Source: a virus. From it: 42,018 bases of DNA. The position numbers were made by a program, and so were the translations under genes. Under the pieces are notes generated by a model, which saw nothing but the letters and a program-made list of their open reading frames with translations, ran no database searches and had not been told where the DNA came from. Shown here piece by piece: positions 7,820-16,200 of this stretch. Each line of letters begins with the position of its first letter. Position 1 is the first letter of the stretch. Where the stretch lies: positions 1 to 42,018 of the IMG/VR virus record IMGVR_UViG_3300017786_000026; one strand, 5' to 3'.

Positions 7820-8722
7820 TTAATTGTTAACAATGTAAATAGTTGTAGGATCAGTCGATACATCACTTACTAAAGCATCGTATTCTAATTGAGTTAAATG
7901 ACGCACCGAAGTAACAGGACTTTCTGTGTCAGCACGATCATTTTGAATAGGTGATCCTGTAGATTCAATATCACCCGTTCTTGCTCCAGTTGTTATTTCT
8001 GTACGAGTAGCAGATCCAAATGAACATGTTTTTATTGTTCCATCAATATTAACATCAAGAAGTACTTCATCACCATTCTTACGAACAGTAAACATATTAT
8101 AGGGAAGTTTATCCGCTGCTTCTTCACCTTGAACAGAACCTCCATCTAAAATAGAAGTACTAGAATTTTTTAATGTAAATGAAACATTTTGATCTGCACA
8201 ACGTACTGATGATGTTCTAACTCCGTTATTTGTCCATTTTCCAAATTCAGCCACATCAGTTGGTGTTCGAACATTAGATCCAATTGCTATAGAATAATCT
8301 CCAGCGGATGTATTACTATGACCAATTGCTATAGAATAATCTCCTCCTGCAAAATTTGATATACCGAATGTTGATGCTTCAGCTGTATCTTCTCCAATTA
8401 CATTAGCTAAACCATATGTAAGTGAATCATTCGTACGTCGAGTATTTGTATTACGACGACCAAAAATAAGATCAGATGCTGATATAAACTGCAAATTAAG
8501 AAAATCTATTGAATTAGTAATTGATTGTACATCAGTTAGTAAACTACTAATTTGTCCAGGAAAGTCTGAAGATGCTACCTTTCTAACAGTATTATCTGCC
8601 TTTTTAATATACAAATTACCATCTGAATAGTTAATAGCTATTTCACCATATGATAAACTACCCTGAGCTGGAATCGATCCGGTTACTTCGCTCTTTGTAT
8701 GAATTATTTTTGAATATGCCAT
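7820..8722 (-). CDS. Tail fibre-like protein, 300 aa
   Basis: The N-terminus (about residues 15-50) carries the common phage fibre motif PAQGSLSYGEIAINYSDG followed by NLYIKKADNTV. Residues about 120-150 contain a short repeat, GDYSIAIGHSNTSAGDYSIA then IGS, of the YSIAIG type found in trimeric autotransporter heads and phage fibres. The C-terminus ends LTQLEYDAL ... TTIYIVNN, a motif shared with the 80-aa protein next door. The length suggests a short fibre rather than a long tail fibre. An AATAAATAG late element sits three bases before the ATG and overlaps the stop codon of the upstream 1439-aa gene. The virion location is inferred from motifs and context. Confidence 0.78.
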   Translation of the reverse strand: MAYSKIIHTKSEVTGSIPAQGSLSYGEIAINYSDGNLYIKKADNTVRKVASSDFPGQISSLLTDVQSITNSIDFLNLQFISASDLIFGRRNTNTRRTNDSLTYGLANVIGEDTAEASTFGISNFAGGDYSIAIGHSNTSAGDYSIAIGSNVRTPTDVAEFGKWTNNGVRTSSVRCADQNVSFTLKNSSTSILDGGSVQGEEAADKLPYNMFTVRKNGDEVLLDVNIDGTIKTCSFGSATRTEITTGARTGDIESTGSPIQNDRADTESPVTSVRHLTQLEYDALVSDVSTDPTTIYIVNN

Positions 8723-8725
8723 ATT

Positions 8726-8734
8726 CTATTTATT
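8726..8734 (-). promoter_or_regulatory. Late promoter-like element AATAAATAG before the 300-aa fibre
   Basis: Minus-strand AATAAATAG with three bases to the ATG at 8722. The first base differs from the T4 TATAAATA box but fits the NATAAATA form reported for cyanophage late promoters. It overlaps the stop codon (8735-8733) of the 1439-aa gene. Confidence 0.6.
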
Positions 8735-11700
8735 AATTTTTTTCTATATGTGTTAATAGTGTTTGCATAATACTTTTAAGAGAAGGAAAATTCCAATCGC
8801 CGAACCAAACAATTTTTCCGTTTACATTATCAGAAAGAGATCCGGATTTAGTTTGATTATCCCACATATGAATTCCGCCGCCTTTGATGAGTGATACTCC
8901 ATTACTCTGACTTTCTATAATACCACCTGTTGCAACACCTCGCAGTGATACGTTAGGATGTACTATTCCTAAGTTAACAGCTTCGTCTGTGGTACGGAAA
9001 CTCTTAGTAGTACCACTTGCTTGATACAACCATTTAGTATGAATATTTCTTACGTTTAATACTGGCGGGTCGGTTGGCTGCTGGCCAATGGCGGGTACAA
9101 TGCCTCCTAACTCTTGAATAAGACTTTCAATTCTATGATCGGTGTGACGAGTAACATTCATATTTTCAGAGAATATGAATAAAGTGCCTCCCCTTATAAC
9201 ATATTCTTTTATTTTATCTATAGTTGTGTTTGGCATACCCTGCACCCCCTCCTCCACGCCTGGAGCTGTAACTAAAATACCGAACTCAGGATCACCGCTT
9301 GTTGGCAATAATCGTTCATCAAAGTCTGCCCACTCAGAGTCAGCGGTATAAGATGGTCGAACAAATTGTTCTATTAATACGTCATGTTCAACCCCTGTTT
9401 TAAGATAGCTATCCCAAATTGAATTGTATATAGCATACCTACTGCCTAAATTATTAAGTACTAACATATCAATATCAAATTGATCAAGTCCTGGGAAAGA
9501 AGTTGTTGTTAATCCTGGAGTTGAGTCTACGTCATAATACCAAAAGCCGTTAATCACTACCTGCTGTTGTGAATTTTTTTCACTTCTCCCTGGTTGATTT
9601 GATTTAAATGTAACCTTCGAGCCACTAACTGGAAGAAGTATCTGCGCAGAACTTCCGCAGTCATCATCTGAATTAAATCCTTTAGAACCCTGAACCTCTC
9701 TAAATTCTCCGTCAGGATATTTGTATGAAGTAACATGCTCGTGTGCATTCGACCCGAACTGGTGTACCGTAGCATCAACTGCATAGACTCGAGCTAATTC
9801 CGCAGTACTAAGATTACAAATATCACCAATAGTAAATGAAAATTCAGTATTCTTCGCATAAGTTGCATTACTATAATTTAAGAAATCTCCAGTTGTACTA
9901 GCGAATTTTGGAAGAGTTGTTATAACAGATGCATTTAATGTTTTATCAACATATCCTTTTGTTGCTGCATGTTTGTCTGCAGTTGGTTCTTTTTCTAAAC
10001 TTACCTTTCCGAGTGAAGAAATGCTTAATGCGTTTTGAGAGTTTTCACTTTTAAAACCAAGCTTTAATGTATTATTATTTTTTTCTAATATAAAATATGA
10101 ATTTTCATTACCAAGCGCTACTGCAGTTTCTGATGCAATTCCTCCTCTTGCATATATATCTCCAGCAGAATATGTATCACCAGTAGAAGATCTAATATGG
10201 AATACTTCTTTGTCAATAGCTGTAGAAGTATTATAAATTGATAAGGCGTGTTCATCATTATTATTATCAGCGACGTCAATAAATAAACCACCGCTATCGC
10301 TCTTATCACTAGCAGCTATAAGCGCCGCAAAGTTTGTGCCGTGAGAATAATGTCCTGTTCCTTCTGCTGGTATTATACCTTTATCGAGATGAGATAAAGT
10401 TGGTGCAGTAAACATTGAATTAGCTAAACGTGCAATTCCTCGAGTACCACTGGGCGTAGTACCGATTGTAATTGCTCCGCTTGCTTGGAATGTATCTGAT
10501 ACAGCTCCACCCAATTTAGTATCAAGGTCGGAAATAACAGTGTCGACATATCCTTTATTAATTAAAGCGTTGTCATCTTCTATAATAGTATTTACTTTAC
10601 CACCCTTTGGAATTTCAATAGTAGCATTACGATTTACAAATATAGCACCAACTCCTGCACCATCAGTAGCTTGAGGTCCAATCGTCATTCTATCAAGTGA
10701 TGACCCGCTTTTCCAAATACCAAATCGTTTAGTTTGTCCATCAGCATTAGATAAAACAAGCTGTGGATAACCATCGTTTTGTAAGAATAAGTAAGGTCCG
10801 CTCGATCTTATGCTACCAGCAACATCAAGCATTTGTTTAGGCTCTGTTGTACCAATACCAAGTCTACCATTTTCATCAAATCGGGCTGACTCATTTACAA
10901 AATAATCGTTATTATTATTATCAGTTGCTCTTAGGAATGCAATTTGTCCCGTTGAAGCTGATCCTTGAATAAATTGAATACCTGAAGATCCTCTGTCATT
11001 TGTTCCTTTTACAAAAGCTTGTGTAATATCTTCAACGCGACCTTGGAAGAAAATATTTCTATCTTCAAGATATCCTGCTTTCCAAATATTTTCAGCACTT
11101 CCAGAATCGCCTCCTGGAATTGCTTCTCGTAAGATTCTTAGTACATTTGCGAAGGTACCAGGTTGTGGAGTATTGTCATCAACATTGAATAAGTTAAAAT
11201 CAACATTCCATCTTGGACTAAATGTTCCTGGTAAATTTACTACTGCAGCAGTATCACGCGAATTTGATGTTAATAGTATTTCGCCTGTTTCAACAAGAGT
11301 TACAACAAAAGCCAATCCAAAGGGTCCTCCCGTATTTTGTGCAGTTATACCTAATCTATCATTTCCAGTAATTTTAAAGGTGTGTATTCCAGCTTGCCGC
11401 CAATCAGATCCACTTCCAATTACATTACTATTATGATAAAGAACATATTCATTGTCAACAACAATATAAACCTTAGCTTCTTTTCCAATATTACTATTAG
11501 AAGGATTAGTGAGTCGCAAATTTCCACCAACCATCGCTGAACCCCTATTGGTTGATAAGAATCCGTATGCTCTATTAGCTACGTCAAATTGATTAACTTG
11601 AATTGCTCCTCTAAATTGTCCTGATACAGTATCATCAGCTGAACTTTTTACAACAAGTTTAGCAGTTGTTGGAGTGCCTTCAGCGTTACTTCCTAAACTA

Positions 11701-13052
11701 GTAATACCCAATTTCTTTGTAATAAGAACGCTATTATTTGATTTAAATCTTACTAGATTGGTGTCATCATATTCGTTAGTCGTAGTATTAAGTTTACGAG
11801 ATGTAACAACTAAATCGCCTGCAGCTGCATTAGAGGAATTGAACATCCATCCATGAGAAGTATTTGCGAGAGATCTTAAACCAATTATTCCTTCTCTTCC
11901 ACTAAGAAATACGTGACCAGCTTCATCAGATCTAGCTCCAACACATAAATCATAATCTGGATTTTCTACGTTTGAAACACCAAGTCTACCGGTAATATTT
12001 GTTTTACCAGCAACATCTAATGCAACTCCAATTGAAGCAACCTTTCCTATACCAACTTCACCGGTACCATTGATAATTATTCTTCTATTAGTCTCATCAT
12101 TGCCTCCAGTAGAAAAGAATAATCCATTACTACTATTTTGTCCTATACGACAATCAAAATCATCACTACTAGTATCTTTAAAATCAATAAATGGTCCATT
12201 ATCATCTGTAATATTTCTACTTATTTCAATAGAACCGTCTGAAGCATTTAACTGAACAAGACCTGCGCCTGCAACAGATTTAATATTTCCTGCAACTTCT
12301 AATTTTTCAATAGGATTTGTAATTCCTATACCAACTTTACCAACACTCGTAATACGTAAACGTTCCGATGAAGTACCAGTACTTTCGGTAAAGAAGTGCA
12401 TTGAATTATCTGTGTTATGATATTGAATCTGTCCAGATCTACCGCTTTTATCGTCTCCAAACTGAACCGCGCTGAAGTTATCTTCTTTTGATTGAATAAT
12501 TAAAAGACAATCAGAGTTATCTTTCCTAATATTTAATGTTCCAACCGGTTCTGTAGTTCCTATACCAACTCTACCGGTACTATCAATGCGCATTGCTTCT
12601 TCTGGCTTTGGATCAGTTTTACCAAATGTAAAGCATGTAGAAAATACAAGTGATGAGCTTGCATAAGTATCGTTGTCGTTCTCGTTAACAGAAGCAATAC
12701 GAGAAACTAATTGGGTATTTTGAGAAACTGCAGTTGTTGAATTATAAAAATCAATTGATGCACCTGATCCTTTACCAGTACTTGTTGTAGTGGCATTAGA
12801 ATTTGTAATCTTTAATTCCAGTAATGGAGTTATTTGATTTTGTGTATACTCTTTTGTCCAGTTAGATTTTTGAATAAACGATTTTACGCCGTTTATCTCT
12901 TGATTTCCAGTAAGAGATACGAATTTAGTACCTAAAGCATCGAGTTCATCATATATGTCCTGAAGATTAATCTTAATCGAATTAGTCTTAAGTCTCCATT
13001 GATTAAATGTATCAGTTTCAAATACGTCTATAAAAAGTTCTTTTCGTGCCAT
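8733..13052 (-). CDS. Large tail fibre with GATase/ThuA-like C-terminal domain
   Basis: 1439-aa fibre. The N-terminus (DTFNQWRLKTNSIKINLQDI, residues 13-32) is the anchor seen in marine myovirus fibres. The shaft has VGIG motifs (GRVGIGTTEP ~160, GKVGIGITNP ~232, GEVGIGK ~325, GRLGIGTTEP ~725) and connector motifs INKGYVDTVI and HAATKGYVDKT. From about residue 1170 to the end the character changes to an alpha/beta pattern: FDIDMLVLNN, HDVLIEQFV, FGILVTAPG, IKEYVIRGGTLFIFSEN and KIVWFGDWNFPSLKSIMQ. The KEYVIRGGTLFIF strand-loop is typical of class I glutamine-amidotransferase/ThuA-like folds, but no Cys nucleophile elbow is visible, so I infer binding rather than catalysis. An AATAAATAG element precedes it by four bases. 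Its exact place on the virion is unknown. Confidence 0.85.
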   Translation of the reverse strand: MARKELFIDVFETDTFNQWRLKTNSIKINLQDIYDELDALGTKFVSLTGNQEINGVKSFIQKSNWTKEYTQNQITPLLELKITNSNATTTSTGKGSGASIDFYNSTTAVSQNTQLVSRIASVNENDNDTYASSSLVFSTCFTFGKTDPKPEEAMRIDSTGRVGIGTTEPVGTLNIRKDNSDCLLIIQSKEDNFSAVQFGDDKSGRSGQIQYHNTDNSMHFFTESTGTSSERLRITSVGKVGIGITNPIEKLEVAGNIKSVAGAGLVQLNASDGSIEISRNITDDNGPFIDFKDTSSDDFDCRIGQNSSNGLFFSTGGNDETNRRIIINGTGEVGIGKVASIGVALDVAGKTNITGRLGVSNVENPDYDLCVGARSDEAGHVFLSGREGIIGLRSLANTSHGWMFNSSNAAAGDLVVTSRKLNTTTNEYDDTNLVRFKSNNSVLITKKLGITSLGSNAEGTPTTAKLVVKSSADDTVSGQFRGAIQVNQFDVANRAYGFLSTNRGSAMVGGNLRLTNPSNSNIGKEAKVYIVVDNEYVLYHNSNVIGSGSDWRQAGIHTFKITGNDRLGITAQNTGGPFGLAFVVTLVETGEILLTSNSRDTAAVVNLPGTFSPRWNVDFNLFNVDDNTPQPGTFANVLRILREAIPGGDSGSAENIWKAGYLEDRNIFFQGRVEDITQAFVKGTNDRGSSGIQFIQGSASTGQIAFLRATDNNNNDYFVNESARFDENGRLGIGTTEPKQMLDVAGSIRSSGPYLFLQNDGYPQLVLSNADGQTKRFGIWKSGSSLDRMTIGPQATDGAGVGAIFVNRNATIEIPKGGKVNTIIEDDNALINKGYVDTVISDLDTKLGGAVSDTFQASGAITIGTTPSGTRGIARLANSMFTAPTLSHLDKGIIPAEGTGHYSHGTNFAALIAASDKSDSGGLFIDVADNNNDEHALSIYNTSTAIDKEVFHIRSSTGDTYSAGDIYARGGIASETAVALGNENSYFILEKNNNTLKLGFKSENSQNALSISSLGKVSLEKEPTADKHAATKGYVDKTLNASVITTLPKFASTTGDFLNYSNATYAKNTEFSFTIGDICNLSTAELARVYAVDATVHQFGSNAHEHVTSYKYPDGEFREVQGSKGFNSDDDCGSSAQILLPVSGSKVTFKSNQPGRSEKNSQQQVVINGFWYYDVDSTPGLTTTSFPGLDQFDIDMLVLNNLGSRYAIYNSIWDSYLKTGVEHDVLIEQFVRPSYTADSEWADFDERLLPTSGDPEFGILVTAPGVEEGVQGMPNTTIDKIKEYVIRGGTLFIFSENMNVTRHTDHRIESLIQELGGIVPAIGQQPTDPPVLNVRNIHTKWLYQASGTTKSFRTTDEAVNLGIVHPNVSLRGVATGGIIESQSNGVSLIKGGGIHMWDNQTKSGSLSDNVNGKIVWFGDWNFPSLKSIMQTLLTHIEKN

Positions 13053-13056
13053 AGGT

Positions 13057-13065
13057 CTATTTATT
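13057..13065 (-). promoter_or_regulatory. Late promoter-like element AATAAATAG before the 1439-aa fibre
   Basis: Minus-strand AATAAATAG with four bases to the ATG at 13052. It spans the final codons and stop of the upstream 68-aa gene. With T4 geometry, initiation would fall on the A of the start codon. Confidence 0.62.
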
Positions 13066-13263
13066 CATTTTAACGAGAAGTGTTTTAACTAAATACTTTA
13101 GCTCGGTTATCTCGTCTTTTAATTCATTAATTTCTTTTGAAGATTTTTTGTGATATTTTTTTCTTAGTAATGCTGCTTCATATCCTGCAGAATCATTATT
13201 AAGTATTGCATTTGTTAGTTCATCTCTTTCAAGTGCATTATTATCTTTTACTATTAGACGCAT
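13057..13263 (-). CDS. Small coiled-coil protein, 68 aa
   Basis: Unrecognised function. The protein starts MRLIVKDNNALERDELTNAI and its second half is a charged heptad-like helix (KEINELKDEITELKYLVKTL), predicted to form a coiled coil. I chose the ATG at 13263, two bases beyond the upstream TAA, rather than the in-frame ATG at 13278, because the earlier start overlaps the DUF4815 gene and adds only MQLCK. It lies between the DUF4815 structural gene and a fibre gene, so a trimerising linker or assembly factor is possible. Coding reality is supported by tight packing and a clean frame ending at the next late promoter. It could be analogous in position to T4 wac (fibritin), but it is far too short to call that. 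Confidence 0.68.
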   Translation of the reverse strand: MRLIVKDNNALERDELTNAILNNDSAGYEAALLRKKYHKKSSKEINELKDEITELKYLVKTLLVKMNK

Positions 13264-13264
13264 T

Positions 13265-16200
13265 TTACACAGTTGCAATTGCTCTAAAATCTTTTACTGT
13301 AGGAACAATAGCATGATCATTAGAAGTCAATACAATTTTAACTTGGAAAGATGTAAATAGCGGCACTGTGCTAGCATTACCAGATGCATCCGGTAAACTA
13401 AAATCTTTTATATATCGAACTTCAGCATAATCGTCATAATCATTAAGAAGTAGAGAACTTTCTGGATCAATTCGGATAAATGGAATATCTTCTATATTAT
13501 CTTCTGATCTTTTAAATCGCGCATAAACTAATACATTACTACCAGAATATGGTCTATTAATATTTAAATATGAATCTAATCTATCTGAAGGATTATTTAA
13601 TGCAACCTCTCTTGTCATATAGACCGCGGTTGCTTTACCGTGATCAGCAGCTAGTTCTGAATCAATTGCCGCACTGTTATCGTCAAGCTGTATTAAACTA
13701 TCTGAAGCTATATTGTTGACATCACCTTCTGGTCCAATAATGTTCTTAACAGCAATAAGAGAAATTCTATCTAAGTCAACAATTGGTGATATTTTTCGAT
13801 TATTGGTATCTAAACTTATTTTTACTTTTAAATTATCATTATGTGTAAGAGGTGCACCAACCGCTGTTGAAATATAGTGATTTTCATTTGGAACAATTAC
13901 TTCGTAATCTCCACCGTTAACTGATATTTCGAATTTTATTGATGTTTCTGGATGCTCGATAAAATCTGTATTTAATTGAACCTGAGAATATTCGAGAGTA
14001 CCATCAATTTCATCAGCAGCTATTTCTGGATTATACTTACTACCATCAGCTTTTGTTGTACTAATTCCTCGCGCTTCTAAAACAATTTCTCCACTCGATT
14101 GGAAGTTAGTTTCTCGAACACGCATCTTAAAGTCTTTCATTTGATCAGGCGTCCAAGTAGAAGCATTTTGAGATTTAAACGATACACCTAAGAATGGATT
14201 TTTTGAAATATATTCTCCAGTATTAACATCATTTTTACCAACTTCAGATAACCATTGACGATATTCTGATGAATTAGATTCTGTGACCATTGCGTATTCT
14301 AATCCATACTGAAGATATATCGGAGAATCAAATGTAAAGGTTGTTATCGCACTTGCATCTTCGGATGTAGCAACTTCACCGGGTTGTTTTATTACATCAC
14401 TTCCTGGAACTCTCCGCTGTGTTGGCATACCATTTTCCATTTCAACTAAATACAATTTCAAAGGAATGTTTTTAGTTGATGCGTGGCTAAAATATAAATC
14501 TACAGAATGAATAAAGAGTCCACCTGGATTTTCTCCAATAATAAATGATTGAGCGAGTGGATCATACCACTGTGTGCGAGTAACTCCAGTAGAAGTTTGA
14601 ATCCTTGAGTGTGTAATACGTTGGTCTTGTCTTACAATTGTTCGAGTTGTAACAAGCGTTCTTTGTTTTGTTTGAACTTTACCTTGAGCAGTATATGCTG
14701 CATCTGCACTTGTAGTAGCTGCAGGATCTGTAGCTGTTTTACCATCTGATAAGATAACCTTTCTTTCTCCACATGGAAATTGAAATTCCTTATTGTTTGG
14801 TACAACAAACCAGCCGAAAACATCACCTCTAATATCAGTAATAATATCATCACCAGCAGTTGCGTGTCCTAAGCTTCCTACAATATCAGTAGGCTCGTCA
14901 TTATGATAAACTTTTACTGAAGCATTAGTGGACCATTCTCTATAGCCACTGGGTACTTCTCCTAATGTTGAAATAGGTATACCGCTTGAATATTTAGTAA
15001 TATCTTTTCCATCAAAGAATACTTTTAGTTTAGTATTAGGCTTAAATAATTTTCCGCTAAAATAGATTTTACGAGAACGAATAAATGGTACAAAGCTTAC
15101 ATCAATAACACGATCATCTTTTACATTAGTAACGCTGTTTATTGAAGCAGTGGTTTTAATTCCTGTACGAACTTGTTTTGATGTCGTTACGGTTGTATTA
15201 ACTTTACGAACCCAACCTCGACCAGGTCCGAGTCCCCAAGGAATTCCGGCGCGATTCCTACTTTCCTTTGTAGTTGTTGTTACAGGCTTACCTGTCCACG
15301 TTGTTTGCCATGAATTCCACCTTGTACCCATTTGATTAATTCGATCAACTTCCGCTCTTAAATCAGAAAGATTGCCACCAACTTCGTTTATAATATTTGG
15401 TGCTCTTCGAGTTTCCATCCATTCATCAGATGAAGGAGAAAGCTTAACTGATCCTAACCACGTTGCTACATCGTATGGATTAACACTAATTGATACAGCA
15501 GCTTTTTGCTGATCAATCCATGTTGGTCCAGCGGTATATGAAAGAGTAGATATACCATCGCGAGTTGTTATATTAGTACTATCTAAATTATTACCGGTCC
15601 ATGTAAGTGGAACGCTCCGCGTTTCAAAATATGGTCGAAGGATAGGATCGTCAGGATCCATCGAATTATTGTAGTGTGGATCAAATACATTTCCTACCTC
15701 ATGGCCTTGGAAACTATCAACAATAATTCCATTTTTAAATCTTTCATATGGATTACCACTTGTTGTTTCAAAAATTTGTTTACCAGATGCTTCTCTTTCA
15801 AGTAAAGAAAGCGTTGTATAATATTCTAAATTATTTACGCGTGAATTAATCTTGCCGATATCTCGCATTGTATATCTACGATTATCAATGAAGCTTGTTT
15901 CAATCATAGTATGACAAAACGTGTATGCAGGAATATGTAACGTATAAAGATGCATCGCCGTTGAAGGAACACTCGGTTCTTCAGGAACTATAGCTGGAAC
16001 TCCTTGTATAAGTTTAAATTCGCTATCTTTTGTAACAACTAATTTATCAATGCGAGAAAGATAATATTGAATTTTTGAATCAATTGTACTATTTGGATCT
16101 AAGTGTGTACCAGGATCATTATCATCGACTTTTGCTCTGAAATCTAAACAATCAGAAAGACGCATATCTTTATATGTTGAAATATTTCCGTAATCTACAC

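Noticed and set aside
2315-13052. Peptidase_S74 intramolecular chaperone suggested by VGIG shaft motifs
   Set aside because: Neither VGIG-bearing fibre ends in an S74-like domain; they end in BspA-type LRR and Rossmann-like regions.
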